Assembly (NCBI RefSeq): GCF_951805225.1 | Contig: NZ_OX638201.1 | Coordinates: 372,001 to 436,000 of the forward strand | Direction of reading: 5' to 3' | Origin: an uncultured Flavobacterium sp. | GTDB taxonomy: Bacteria; Bacteroidota; Bacteroidia; Flavobacteriales; Flavobacteriaceae | DNA length: 64,000 bases | In this document: piece after piece, positions 1-9,151 of the stretch | Layout: each line of letters opens with the position of its first letter | Numbering within the stretch: position 1 is the stretch's first letter | Notes under the pieces: model-generated | The model's database searches: none | The model's input: only the letters and a program-made list of their open reading frames with translations | What the model was told of the DNA's origin: nothing | Program-made: the position numbers and the translations under genes

Positions 1-8
1 ACTGAACA

Positions 9-176
9 ATGAAAAAGAATGTGTTAAGTTTTGGTACTCCACAAGAACTGGAAGCTAATAGAATAGCTGAAATAAAATCGCTTTCCTACTTAGAAAGATT
101 AGAAAGATTGATGACTCTTATTGAGCTTTCTTATACGCTGAAAACAGCTAAAGTAATCCAATCTAAAAAACGATGA
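9..176 (+). CDS. Small hypothetical protein, partner of the nucleotidyltransferase
   Basis: This is a 55-residue ORF opening with ATG at 9; an in-frame TGA at 3-5 shows it does not extend upstream. It is charged and mostly helical in composition, with a Leu/Glu/Arg-rich middle (residues 20-42) and no signal peptide or membrane segment. Its stop overlaps the ATG of the next gene in an ATGA arrangement, so the two are very probably translated together. Small helical proteins commonly precede MNT/AbiEii-type nucleotidyltransferases in two-gene modules, so an antitoxin or chaperone-like partner is the natural guess. That role is inferred from position only; I do not recognise the family. Confidence 0.6.
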   Translation: MKKNVLSFGTPQELEANRIAEIKSLSYLERLERLMTLIELSYTLKTAKVIQSKKR

Positions 177-637
177 ATGAGCAAATAATTGCTATTTGGA
201 ATAGTTTTTTTGAAAACAAAGTTAAATATATAACTATTGGTGGATTTGCTGTAAATATTTATGGCTATAATAGAAGTACAGGCGATATCGATATTTATTT
301 AGAGGATACAATTGAAAATCGAATTAATTTAAGAAAAGCTTTAAAATCAATTAATTTGGGAGATTTTGAAACTATTGAAACGATGCAATTTATTCCAGGT
401 TGGACAGATTTTAGTTTAAGCTACGGTCTGAGGCTAGATGTTATGACTGCTGTAAAAGGTTTAGAAGATAAATCTTTTTCGTCATTGTTAGAAGATGCTA
501 CAATAGTAATGATAGGTGAAACTCCTGTTTATTTTATTGACTACGATAGTTTAATAATCGCTAAAAAAGCAGCAAATAGACCAAAGGATATTTTAGATAT
601 TGAAGAACTTAGAAAAGCAAATAACGATTCAGAATAA
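173..637 (+). CDS. Nucleotidyltransferase-fold protein (AbiEii/DUF6036-like)
   Basis: A 154-residue cytoplasmic protein with a pol-beta-type nucleotidyltransferase signature: GG at residues 23-24, then D-I-D at 38-40 (GDIDIYL). This matches the hG[GS]-x(9-13)-D-h-[DE] pattern of the superfamily. A third acidic position may lie in RLDVM near residue 90. Enzymes of this fold transfer nucleotides to RNA, protein or small molecules, and stand-alone short forms are frequent in toxin-antitoxin or phage-defence pairs. The ATG overlaps the stop of the upstream 55-residue ORF. I infer a two-gene toxin-antitoxin-like unit, but a housekeeping role is not excluded. The substrate cannot be read from the sequence. 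Confidence 0.75.
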   Translation: MNEQIIAIWNSFFENKVKYITIGGFAVNIYGYNRSTGDIDIYLEDTIENRINLRKALKSINLGDFETIETMQFIPGWTDFSLSYGLRLDVMTAVKGLEDKSFSSLLEDATIVMIGETPVYFIDYDSLIIAKKAANRPKDILDIEELRKANNDSE

Positions 638-682
638 AATTCTTAATCTATATAAAACTGATATTTTCAGAAAATTAATAAA

Positions 683-1969
683 TTGGAACAAAAAAAACTC
701 TTAATCATTACCTATTATTTTCCACCAGCTGGAGGACCTGGCGTGCAACGTTGGTTGAAATTCGTAAAATATTTGCCTGAATTTGGTGTTCAGCCTATTG
801 TTTATGTTCCGGAGAATCCAACTTATCCAATAATTGATCAAGGTTTAGTTAGTGAAATTTCTGATCAGGTAATTGTTTTGAAAAATAAAATTTGGGAACC
901 TTATCAATTGGCTTCTATTTTTTCGAAAAATAAAACCAAGAAGATTAGTTCCGGAATTTTTCCACATAAAAAGAAGCAGACTTTTTTAGATAAAACTTTT
1001 CTTTGGGTTCGCGGAAATCTTTTTATTCCGGATGCTCGTGTTTTTTGGGTAAAACCATCTGTTTCTTATCTTGAAAAATATATCAAAGAAAATAATATAG
1101 ATACGATTGTAACTTCCGGGCCACCGCACAGTTTGCATTTAATAGGTTTAGAATTAAAAGAAAAACTAAACGTAAAATGGTTTGCTGATTTTCGTGATCC
1201 GTGGACTACAATTGGATATCATAAAGCGTTGCGTTTATCCACTTACGCCGATAAAAAACATAAGCAATTAGAACATAAAGTTCTTAATACTGCAGATACA
1301 ATTATTGTAACGAGTAAAACTACAAAAGCCGAATTTCAAGCCATTACAAACAAGCCAATTTCGGTTATTACAAACGGTTATGATATTGAAAATGTTGAGA
1401 AGCAAACTTTAGACACCAAATTTACTTTGGCACATATCGGATCATTTTTATCAGATAGAAACCCAAGATTTTTATGGGAATGTCTGGTTGAATTATTACA
1501 AGAAGTTCCAGACTTTAAATCACATTTAGAGATAAAATTAATTGGCGCCGTAAGTCAGGAAGTTCTGGATGCTATAGCAGAGTTTAATTTGAATGATTAT
1601 TTGAATCTTTTGGGATATGTTTCACATCATGAAGCAATTGCCCATCAAAAAAAATCACAAGTTTTACTTTTAATAGAGATTAATTCAGAAGATACAAAAA
1701 GCATTATTCCAGGTAAATTATTCGAATATATGGTTTCAAATCGCCCAATAATTGCGATTGGACCACAAGGTTCTGATTTTTCCGATATTATAACAGAGAC
1801 AAATACTGGAGTATTTTTTGATTATTCTGAGAAAGCGAAGTTAAAAAGTGTAATTTTGGACTTTTATAATCAGTTTTTGGAAGGGAAATTACAATCCTAT
1901 GGAGTTGGTTTACAACAATATTCGAGAAAAAACCTCACCAAGCAATTAGCACAATTGATTAAAGAATAA
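683..1969 (+). CDS. Glycosyltransferase family 4 protein
   Basis: A 428-residue GT-B glycosyltransferase. The N-terminus (LLIITYYFPPAGGPGVQRW) is typical of GT4 enzymes, with a glycine-rich acceptor-side loop. The C-terminal half carries GKLFEYMVSNRPIIAIGP, the usual sugar-nucleotide-binding segment with a conserved Glu. There is no signal peptide, so it probably works on the cytoplasmic face of the inner membrane, adding a sugar to a lipid-linked glycan. The frame is closed upstream by TGA at 659-661 and has no ATG, so TTG at 683 is the likely start. A Wzx-like flippase follows 81 bp downstream, which suggests the tail of a surface polysaccharide gene set. Donor and acceptor are unknown. Confidence 0.88.
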   Translation: MEQKKLLIITYYFPPAGGPGVQRWLKFVKYLPEFGVQPIVYVPENPTYPIIDQGLVSEISDQVIVLKNKIWEPYQLASIFSKNKTKKISSGIFPHKKKQTFLDKTFLWVRGNLFIPDARVFWVKPSVSYLEKYIKENNIDTIVTSGPPHSLHLIGLELKEKLNVKWFADFRDPWTTIGYHKALRLSTYADKKHKQLEHKVLNTADTIIVTSKTTKAEFQAITNKPISVITNGYDIENVEKQTLDTKFTLAHIGSFLSDRNPRFLWECLVELLQEVPDFKSHLEIKLIGAVSQEVLDAIAEFNLNDYLNLLGYVSHHEAIAHQKKSQVLLLIEINSEDTKSIIPGKLFEYMVSNRPIIAIGPQGSDFSDIITETNTGVFFDYSEKAKLKSVILDFYNQFLEGKLQSYGVGLQQYSRKNLTKQLAQLIKE

Positions 1970-2050
1970 AAGTAATTACAATTTAAAAAATCTATAGAGA
2001 GTAGAAAATCAGAAATCTAAACTCTACAATCTAAACTTTGCAATCAAAAC

Positions 2051-3520
2051 ATGGGTATTGTTTTAAACCAGTCTTTCAAAAATACAATCATAACTTACAT
2101 CGGTTTCGCTATTGGAGCCATTAATACACTTTATTTATATCCAATTTATCTGGGCGCTACTTATTATGCTCTGACAAACTATATACTTTCGGCAGCAAAT
2201 GTTATTATGCCTTTGTTTGCAATTGGAATGCAGAATACATTAGTCAAATTCTATTCGCAATATAAAACCGAAGATGAAAGAGAACAGTTTCTTTCTTTTA
2301 CGGCATTATTTCCCATATTAATGTGTATTCCGCTGGGTATTATCGGAATCTTTTTCTTTGATGATATTACGGCATTTGTAACTAAGAAAAACCCTGTTGT
2401 AAAAGAGTTTATGTTTTTGATTCCTTTTATTGGAATTTGTATGGCATATTTCGAAATATTCTATGCTTGGGCAAGAGTTCACATGCATTCTGTTTTTGGA
2501 AATTTCATTAAAGAAGTTGGTCTGAGATTGTTTTCGACTTTTGCATTGGTAGGTTTGTATTTTAAATGGATGACACTAATTCAGTTCGTTTATGTAACGG
2601 CAGGAATTTATTTTGTCGCCTTTATAGTTACAATGTTTTATGCATTTTATATCAAAAAACCTAAATTTCAAATTAATATTCCGCAGAATGTAAAAGATGT
2701 AATGGAGTATACATTTTTCATTATTTTGTCAGGAAGTGTTGCCAATTTACTTTTAGACGGAGATAAACTGATGCTGAATCAGTACATGAAAATCGAGAAT
2801 ATTGCTTATTATTCTGTAGCAACATATATTGCTTTGGTGATATCAGTTCCAAGTCGTGCTATGCATCAAATTGTGTATCCAATTACGGCTAAATTAATGC
2901 ATGAAAACAAACACGATGAATTGAATTTATTGTACAAAAAAACCTCAATAAATCTTCAAATTGTTGGTGGTTTTGTAATGTTATGCATTTTCGTCAATAT
3001 CAATCAATTGTATGAATTAGTTCCAAAAGAATACAGCGGCGGAATCTCGGTTGTCTTTATGATTGGATTATCTAAATATTTCGATTTGATTTTAGGAAAT
3101 AATAATGCCATTATTTTCAATACAAAATATTACCGAATGGTGTTGTATTTAGGATTGCTTTTGGTGTTTTTGACAGTAATCTTAAATATGATTTTTATTC
3201 CGATTTTTGGAATTAAAGGATCAGCATTTGCCACATTATTGTCGATTACTTTATACAGTTTAGCAAAGTTGCTTTTTGTTGTAAAAAAACTGCATTTGTA
3301 CCCTTTTACAAAAGAAACCATTTATTCAATGCTGCTGACATTTGCATTGTTTTTGTTGTTTTACTTCTGGGAATTCCCTTTTTATCAGCTAATAAGTATT
3401 GCTTTAAAATCTGTTTTGGTTACGATTTTGTATTTATATCTAAATTATAAGTTTAATATTTCTCCGGATATTAATAAAGTAATTGATGGTATTTTGAAAA
3501 AGATAGGAATTAAAATTTAA
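2051..3520 (+). CDS. Polysaccharide flippase-like membrane protein (Wzx/MOP superfamily)
   Basis: A 489-residue, very hydrophobic protein with about 12-14 membrane segments spread from residue 10 to the C-terminus and short basic loops. It fits the MOP (multidrug/oligosaccharidyl-lipid/polysaccharide) exporter superfamily in length and layout. Wzx-type members flip undecaprenyl-linked oligosaccharide repeat units across the inner membrane. The start ATG at 2051 gives an immediate amphipathic N-terminus followed by a first helix. The upstream glycosyltransferase supports a role in surface glycan assembly, but no Wzy polymerase or other assembly gene is visible here. Specific substrate unknown. 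Confidence 0.85.
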   Translation: MGIVLNQSFKNTIITYIGFAIGAINTLYLYPIYLGATYYALTNYILSAANVIMPLFAIGMQNTLVKFYSQYKTEDEREQFLSFTALFPILMCIPLGIIGIFFFDDITAFVTKKNPVVKEFMFLIPFIGICMAYFEIFYAWARVHMHSVFGNFIKEVGLRLFSTFALVGLYFKWMTLIQFVYVTAGIYFVAFIVTMFYAFYIKKPKFQINIPQNVKDVMEYTFFIILSGSVANLLLDGDKLMLNQYMKIENIAYYSVATYIALVISVPSRAMHQIVYPITAKLMHENKHDELNLLYKKTSINLQIVGGFVMLCIFVNINQLYELVPKEYSGGISVVFMIGLSKYFDLILGNNNAIIFNTKYYRMVLYLGLLLVFLTVILNMIFIPIFGIKGSAFATLLSITLYSLAKLLFVVKKLHLYPFTKETIYSMLLTFALFLLFYFWEFPFYQLISIALKSVLVTILYLYLNYKFNISPDINKVIDGILKKIGIKI

Positions 3521-3616
3521 TACGATTTTATTGAGAAATCAAGAAGGAATTTAAATTCTAAGCTATTTTGTTTTTATATTTGTTAGAAAGGATAACCAAT
3601 TTATTTCTAAGAGAAT

Positions 3617-5272
3617 ATGAAAAAGAAATTACTTTGTTTTTTAGGGTTCTTCGTTGTATTGTTTTCTTCACTGACTTTTGCTCAAGCCGATAGTTTAAAA
3701 AACTCAAAAACAATTACTGTTGATTTAAAACCAAAAGGATATCCTGTAAGTCCTTTTAAAGACACACTTTTTTATGTCTACAATAAAGTAGGTTCTTTTT
3801 CTGCAGAAAGCAGAGCAAATGCAATTACAGAGAAAATCAGAAAACTTTATGAAGAATCTTTTTTCGAAAAAGATTCTATTTCAGTTGTTCCTTCAGATAT
3901 TTCGCAGGATATTATCTATAAGAATGATTTTGTGATCATGTCGATTTTGGATATAGATGCAAAAGCCGAAAATCAAACGGCAACTTATATCGCCAAAAGA
4001 AATTTGAATTTGATAAAACGAGCGATTATTTATCAAAACGAAAATTATTCAATGCTCCCAAAAAGGCTCGGATATACAGCATTGCTTATTCTTATTATTG
4101 GAATAGTTCTATATTTTGTAGGGAAGATTTTTAACCGAATAAAATTATACATCTTAAAAAACAGCGACAGGTATTTTAAAGGATTTAATTATAACAATAT
4201 CAATATTCTTTCGCCGCAGAAACAGCAATCTCTATTGATGAAATTGTATAGTCTGATTAAAGGCATTACATTAGTTCTAATCGTTTATCTTTCGCTTCCT
4301 TTACTCTTTAGCATTTTCCCTGCAACAGAAGCTTATACGACAACTTTATTACGTTGGATATTAACGCCGGCAAAATCGGCAATTATGGGATTTATCGACT
4401 TCTTGCCAAGTTTTGTAACCATCGTCGTTATTTTCTTCATATTTAAATATGCAATTAAGGTAATCAAATTCTTTTTTGACGAAATCAAAAAGGAAAATAT
4501 CAAAATTGATGGTTTCTATAGTGATTGGGCAATGCCAACATTCAATATTATCAGGTTTTTGTTGTTGGCTTTTATGGTAGTGATTATTTTTCCTTATTTG
4601 CCAGGATCAGATTCACCTATTTTCAAAGGAGTTTCGGTATTTGTTGGGATTTTATTTTCATTAGGTTCATCAAATGCCATTGCGAATATGGTTGCAGGAT
4701 TAGTAATTACGTATATGCGTCCGTTTAAAATTGGCGATTTTATAAAGATTGGCGATGTAAGTGGGGAAGTTATCGAAAAAACAGCGTTGGTAACCCGAAT
4801 CAGAACTCCCAAATTTGAAGACATTACAATCCCAAATTCGACTGTTTTATCGAGTACTTCAACCAATTATTCTTCAAATACAAAACAAGTCAACAATGGT
4901 TTGTTGATTCATACTACAGTTACAATTGGATATGATGTGCCTTGGAAAGACATTCACAAAGCCTTAATAGATGCTGCTTTAAAAACAGATATGATTGAGC
5001 AAACGCCGCCGCCATTTGTTTTGCAAACTGGTCTAGAAGATTTTTATGTTGCGTATCAAATTAATGTCTACACAAAGCAGCAACCTACCAAACAACCTCT
5101 TATTTATTCGTCGTTGCATCAAAACATTCAGGATTCATTTAATGCTGCAGGAATCGAAATTATGTCGCCGCATTATAGCGCATTACGTGACGGAAATATA
5201 ACGACAATTCCTGAGAATTACTTAGGTAAAGATTATGAACCGCCAACTTTTAATGTTAAAAATAAAAGTTAA
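3617..5272 (+). CDS. Mechanosensitive ion channel, MscS family
   Basis: A 551-residue protein with a cleavable-looking signal sequence (ending TFAQA), a periplasmic N-terminal region of about 125 residues and then five or so membrane helices between 150 and 365. The last helix is followed by the MscS pore/beta-domain signature (RPFKIGDFIKIGDVSGEV, near 368-388) and the alpha/beta cytoplasmic domain up to about residue 500. MscS channels open under membrane tension and release solutes during hypo-osmotic shock. The extra N-terminal periplasmic domain makes it longer than E. coli MscS (286 residues), as in the larger MscS relatives. It stands as a single gene with a possible TATATTTG -7 element at 3575-3582 but no clear -33 box. 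Confidence 0.92.
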   Translation: MKKKLLCFLGFFVVLFSSLTFAQADSLKNSKTITVDLKPKGYPVSPFKDTLFYVYNKVGSFSAESRANAITEKIRKLYEESFFEKDSISVVPSDISQDIIYKNDFVIMSILDIDAKAENQTATYIAKRNLNLIKRAIIYQNENYSMLPKRLGYTALLILIIGIVLYFVGKIFNRIKLYILKNSDRYFKGFNYNNINILSPQKQQSLLMKLYSLIKGITLVLIVYLSLPLLFSIFPATEAYTTTLLRWILTPAKSAIMGFIDFLPSFVTIVVIFFIFKYAIKVIKFFFDEIKKENIKIDGFYSDWAMPTFNIIRFLLLAFMVVIIFPYLPGSDSPIFKGVSVFVGILFSLGSSNAIANMVAGLVITYMRPFKIGDFIKIGDVSGEVIEKTALVTRIRTPKFEDITIPNSTVLSSTSTNYSSNTKQVNNGLLIHTTVTIGYDVPWKDIHKALIDAALKTDMIEQTPPPFVLQTGLEDFYVAYQINVYTKQQPTKQPLIYSSLHQNIQDSFNAAGIEIMSPHYSALRDGNITTIPENYLGKDYEPPTFNVKNKS

Positions 5273-5421
5273 GTTATTGATACTTAGTTAAAATTTTTAA
5301 CAATTTAACAGTACTTTACTTTGTAGTTTGATTTTTTAAAATTAAATTTATGTTCCAGAATTGAATATTGCTTTTTAGAATCTTGATTTTAACACGTTTT
5401 AAAATAACTAAAAAGTCAATA

Positions 5422-5448
5422 TTGTAGTTTTTTAGATTGATAATTTTG
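5422..5448 (+). promoter_or_regulatory. Possible Bacteroidota-type promoter for the 5518 gene
   Basis: TTG at 5422-5424 and TAATTTTG at 5441-5448 fit the TAnnTTTG -7 consensus, but the 16-bp spacer is shorter than the usual 19-21. It would leave a leader of about 60 bases before the ATG at 5518. Confidence 0.35.
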
Positions 5449-5517
5449 CAGAAATTGTAAAATGAAAATGGATAAAATCGATGTGGTAGAATTTGGATTA
5501 ATTTTAGTTAAATAATT

Positions 5518-5817
5518 ATGAAGAACAATCGGCTCAGTCAGGAACAAAGCATACAAGTATTTTCTAATATGATATCGAATAAAGTTCATAACGGATTTAC
5601 TCTTGAAGAAAGAAATGATGAGTTTCTTTTTGCGGTTCTTTCAAAAGGTGGAAAAGTTGTCAATCACGGTCTAAACTTTACGATTTTTTGTTTAACATTA
5701 GGATTATGGTCATTTGCATGGTTATACCTTACGTTTGAAGCATCAAAACAAAAAAAGATATTAGTTGCTATTGATGAAGATGGTTTTCCGTTTGAAGAAA
5801 AATGCTTAGTTGCTTAG
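5518..5817 (+). CDS. Small hypothetical membrane protein
   Basis: A 99-residue protein that I do not recognise. The N-terminal 50 residues are soluble and charged. One long hydrophobic stretch (about 51-72, LNFTIFCLTLGLWSFAWLYL) forms a single membrane segment, followed by a short charged tail with DEDGFPFEEKC. There is no signal peptide. It is monocistronic, between MscS and uvrA, with a strong hairpin terminator 25 bp after its stop and a possible TAATTTTG promoter upstream. Nothing around it indicates a role. Confidence 0.7.
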   Translation: MKNNRLSQEQSIQVFSNMISNKVHNGFTLEERNDEFLFAVLSKGGKVVNHGLNFTIFCLTLGLWSFAWLYLTFEASKQKKILVAIDEDGFPFEEKCLVA

Positions 5818-5841
5818 TAGTATTATTAAATGAAAAATAGT

Positions 5842-5888
5842 AAAGCCCTAAATTCAAAATCTACATTTGAATTTAGGGCTTTATTATT
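5842..5888 (+). terminator. Rho-independent terminator after the 5518 gene
   Basis: A perfect 17-bp stem (5842-5858 with 5866-5882) closes a 7-base loop, and the right arm ends in TTT followed by ATTATT. The A-rich left arm makes it usable in either direction. Confidence 0.8.
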
Positions 5889-5915
5889 AAAGACCTTTCC
5901 GATATGTTATGTTTA

Positions 5916-5943
5916 TGTTAGACGCACTGCTGTGCGTCTCTAC
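5916..5943. repeat. REP-like palindrome, copy 1
   Basis: A palindrome built on GACGCACTGCTGTGCGTC, preceded by TGTTA and followed by TCTAC. The identical 28-base unit recurs at 25934-25961, with an inverted, slightly diverged copy at 25902-25926. It sits just after the terminator of the 5518 gene. Confidence 0.8.
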
Positions 5944-5960
5944 TGTAAATTTTTTATAAA

Positions 5961-6034
5961 TCACAGAGTTACAGCCAGAGTATTAAGCGCCCAGAGATTA
6001 AAACCTTTGTACCTTTGCAACTCAGAACCTTTTC
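5961..6034. repeat. Diverged copy of the 'CTTAG...CTCAGAACCTT' repeat
   Basis: The stretch ends in GCAACTCAGAACCTTTTC immediately before the uvrA stop. It resembles one arm of the large inverted repeat at 36430-36565 and the copy at 49787-49826. The match is partial and was judged by eye. Confidence 0.45.
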
Positions 6035-6035
6035 T

Positions 6036-8831
6036 CTAAAGTTTATCTTTCAAATAAATTCCGGTAACAGATTTCTTTTCTTTTGCAACTTCTTCAGGAG
6101 TTCCAACTGCTAGTAAATGTCCACCATTTTCTCCACCTTCAGGACCTAAATCAATAATCCAGTCGGCACATTTTATTAAGTCAAGATTGTGTTCGATTAC
6201 AATTATTGAATGTCCTTTATCGATTAAAGCATCAAATGAAGCTAATAATTTTTTGATATCATGAAAATGCAATCCAGTTGTAGGTTCATCAAAAACAAAT
6301 AAAGCTTTGTCTTTTGTTGCGCCTTTTACCAAAAACGAAGCAAGTTTAATACGTTGCGCTTCACCACCGGAAAGCGTCGATGAAGATTGTCCTAATTGTA
6401 CATAACCTAAACCTACATCCTGAAGAGGTTGTAATTTTTGAGTAATTTTAGTTTGTTTATTTTTTTCGAAAAAAGCAATCGCATCATCAATTGTCATTGT
6501 CAGAATATCGTTGATGTTTTGATTGTCGAAAGTAATTTCCAGAACTTCTTTCTTAAATCGTTTTCCACCGCAAGTTTCACAAGGCAAAGAAACGTCAGCC
6601 ATGAAAACCATTTCGACATTAATAGAACCTTCACCTTTACAAGTTTCGCAACGTCCGCCATCAACATTAAAAGAAAAATGTTTCGCCTGATAACCTCTTA
6701 TTTTAGATAGTTTTTCTTTGGCATACAAATCACGAATGTCATCATAAGCTTTGATATACGTTACAGGATTTGATCTAGAACTTCTACCAATTGGGTTTTG
6801 ATCAACATATTCGATATGTTTGATTTGCGAAAAAGAGCCTTTTATTTCACTAAACTGACCTGCTTTTTCGCCGGCATTTTCGAGTTTTTTCTGCATTGCA
6901 GGAAATAAAATTTTCTTAATCAATGTACTTTTTCCACTTCCTGAAACTCCCGTAATTACAGTTAAAACATCAAGAGGAAATGTAACATTTATATTTTTTA
7001 AGTTGTTTTCTCTGGCGCCAACAATGTCAATATAATTTTTGAATTTTCGTCTTTTCTTTGGTACAGAAATTTCTAAATCACCATTTAAGTATTTTGCCGT
7101 AAGCGAATCAGATTTTAAGATTTCCTCATAAGTTCCCTGAGCAACTAAATGACCACCAAAAGTTCCGGCTTCAGGACCAATATCAATAATCATATCGGCA
7201 GCTTTCATGATATCTTCATCGTGCTCAACTACAATTACAGTATTACCCAGATCACGAAGCGAAAGTAAAACCTTAATCAAACGTTCAGAATCTTTTGGGT
7301 GCAAACCAATACTTGGTTCATCGAGGATATACATCGAACCAACCAAACTACTTCCCAATGAAGTTGCAAGATTAATACGTTGCGATTCTCCTCCAGAAAG
7401 TGTTGCCGAATTTCTATTTAAAGTAAGATAATCCAAACCAACTTCTGTCAAAAATGACAAACGATTGTTGATTTCGACCATTAAACGTTTTGCGATTTGC
7501 TGTTCGTAAACATTCAAATCGATATTTTTGAAAAAAGTAACCAGATGTTTAATTGGTAAATCAACTAAATCTGAAACTGTTTTACCGTTAATTTTCACGT
7601 AAGATGCTTCTTCACGTAGACGTTTTCCGCGACAAGCGTGACATTTTGTTTTTCCGCGGTAACGAGATAACATTACGCGGTTTTGAATCTTATAATTTTT
7701 TTCTTCCAGTTCTTTAAAGAAATCATTTAGACCTTGAAAATATTGATTTCCTTTCCAGATCAAATCTTTTTGTTCGTCTGAAAGTTCAAAATAAGGTTTG
7801 TGTATAGGGAAATCAAACTTATAAGCATGTTTTATCAATTCGTCTTTGTACCAACTCATACTATCGCCACGCCAAGGATAAATTGCGCTTTCAAAAACAG
7901 ATAAAGAAGTATTTGGAACCACTAAATCTGTATCAATACCAATAATGTTTCCGTAACCTTCACAAACCGGACAAGCTCCGTAAGGATTATTAAAGCTGAA
8001 TAAATGTACGTTTGGCTCTAAAAATGTAATTCCGTCAAGCTCAAAATTATTCGAATAAGTAAACCTTTTATCAGAATTTAATTCCTGTAAATAGCAGATT
8101 CCTTTTCCTTCAAAGAAAGCAGTTTGTACAGCATCAGCAAGACGATTATAGAATTCTTCTTCGTCTTTGACAACGATTCTGTCAATGATCAGTAGAATAT
8201 CTTTATTGTCTAATTTATGAAGTTCTGTAGGCGTAAATTCATCAAGACGCATTGTTTCGTTATCGACAAGAACACGAGAAAAACCTTGTTGCAAAAGCAC
8301 TTTTAGTTTGTCTTCAAGTTGTCGTCCTTCTTCAAGATGAATAGGAGCAAGCAAAAGCCATTTACTGTCTAATTCAAGATTTTTTACATCAGAAACAACA
8401 TCTGTAACGGTATTTTTTTTAACCTCCAAACCTGAAATCGGCGAATAAGTTCGTCCAATTCTAGCGAATAAAAGTTTTATATAATCGTAGATTTCAGTAG
8501 AAGTTCCAACTGTCGAACGTGCATTTGTTGTATTTACCTTTTGCTCAATCGCAATTGCAGGCGCAATACCTTTTATATATTCCACTTTTGGTTTGTCTAA
8601 ACGCCCCAAAAACTGACGCGCATACGATGACAAACTTTCTACATAACGACGTTGTCCTTCGGCATATAAAGTGTCAAATGCTAAACTTGATTTTCCTGAT
8701 CCTGAAAGTCCTGTAATTACAACAAGTTTGTTTCTGGGAATCACCACATCTACATTTTTTAAATTATGTACTTGTGCTCCTTTAATTATAATATTATGTT
8801 TTGGGTCGAGTGTCGAAAGATCGATTTGCAT
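6036..8831 (-). CDS. uvrA: Excinuclease ABC subunit A (UvrA)
   Basis: A 931-residue protein, close to the usual length of about 940. UvrA is the damage-sensing ATPase of nucleotide excision repair; it dimerises, loads UvrB at lesions and then leaves. Two ABC modules are visible, each with a Walker A (GLSGSGKSSLAF near residue 46 and GVSGSGKSTLIKK near 630) and a signature (LSGGESQRINLA, LSGGEAQRIKLA). Zinc-binding CxxC pairs occur as CPVCEGYG, CHACRGKR, CETCKGEG and CETCGGKR. I chose the ATG at 8831 over an in-frame TTG at 8843. It is a single gene, and TACTTTTG on the minus strand (8857-8850) could be its -7 box. Confidence 0.97.
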   Translation of the reverse strand: MQIDLSTLDPKHNIIIKGAQVHNLKNVDVVIPRNKLVVITGLSGSGKSSLAFDTLYAEGQRRYVESLSSYARQFLGRLDKPKVEYIKGIAPAIAIEQKVNTTNARSTVGTSTEIYDYIKLLFARIGRTYSPISGLEVKKNTVTDVVSDVKNLELDSKWLLLAPIHLEEGRQLEDKLKVLLQQGFSRVLVDNETMRLDEFTPTELHKLDNKDILLIIDRIVVKDEEEFYNRLADAVQTAFFEGKGICYLQELNSDKRFTYSNNFELDGITFLEPNVHLFSFNNPYGACPVCEGYGNIIGIDTDLVVPNTSLSVFESAIYPWRGDSMSWYKDELIKHAYKFDFPIHKPYFELSDEQKDLIWKGNQYFQGLNDFFKELEEKNYKIQNRVMLSRYRGKTKCHACRGKRLREEASYVKINGKTVSDLVDLPIKHLVTFFKNIDLNVYEQQIAKRLMVEINNRLSFLTEVGLDYLTLNRNSATLSGGESQRINLATSLGSSLVGSMYILDEPSIGLHPKDSERLIKVLLSLRDLGNTVIVVEHDEDIMKAADMIIDIGPEAGTFGGHLVAQGTYEEILKSDSLTAKYLNGDLEISVPKKRRKFKNYIDIVGARENNLKNINVTFPLDVLTVITGVSGSGKSTLIKKILFPAMQKKLENAGEKAGQFSEIKGSFSQIKHIEYVDQNPIGRSSRSNPVTYIKAYDDIRDLYAKEKLSKIRGYQAKHFSFNVDGGRCETCKGEGSINVEMVFMADVSLPCETCGGKRFKKEVLEITFDNQNINDILTMTIDDAIAFFEKNKQTKITQKLQPLQDVGLGYVQLGQSSSTLSGGEAQRIKLASFLVKGATKDKALFVFDEPTTGLHFHDIKKLLASFDALIDKGHSIIVIEHNLDLIKCADWIIDLGPEGGENGGHLLAVGTPEEVAKEKKSVTGIYLKDKL

Positions 8832-8971
8832 AAAAAAAGTCAATTTCTACAAAAGTAATCAATTTAGATTTGAGTTTTGTTAATCAGATTGTTCCAAATC
8901 TTAACTAATTTCTATGCTAGAGATTTCACAGATTAAAAAGATTTTATGAATTAGTACGTGTATAAAAAAGG

Positions 8972-9036
8972 TTTGCCACGAATTTCACTAATTAACGCGA
9001 ATTGAATTTGTGTTAATTCGTGAAATTCGTGGCAAA
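8972..9036. repeat. Long inverted repeat in the uvrA/PUL-regulator gap
   Basis: Arms 8972-8996 and 9012-9036 match in 24 of 25 positions around a 15-base loop and contain the words GCCACGAATTTCAC and GTGAAATTCGTGGC. The 308-bp gap 8844-9151 holds this element, the palindrome at 9073-9090 and no gene I can support. It is divergent intergenic DNA, so the hairpin is not an obvious terminator. Confidence 0.8.
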
Positions 9037-9072
9037 AAAACATTTGCAGAATTAATCATTTTAATCTGTGAA

Positions 9073-9090
9073 TCCCGATAGCTATCGGGA
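9073..9090. repeat. Perfect 18-bp palindrome
   Basis: TCCCGATAGCTATCGGGA is fully self-complementary. It lies 62 bp before the start of the PUL regulator. It could be a binding site for a dimeric protein or one more repeat-family member; I see no second copy in the window. Confidence 0.7.
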
Positions 9091-9151
9091 GTGACAAAAA
9101 AAAACACTATTTTAGGACTGTTTTTACATTAAATTAATACAATATATCGAT

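Noticed and set aside
3541..3600. Promoter of the MscS gene
   Set aside because: TATATTTG at 3575-3582 fits the -7 box, but no TTTG lies 19-21 bp upstream, so I did not list it as a feature.
4594..4866. Antisense ORF inside the MscS gene
   Set aside because: It lies wholly within the conserved pore domain of MscS on the other strand and has no independent support.
5830..6039. Plus-strand ORF of 69 codons between the 5518 gene and uvrA
   Set aside because: It runs through the terminator hairpin, the REP palindrome and a repeat arm, then into the uvrA 3' end. It is repeat-derived, not a gene.
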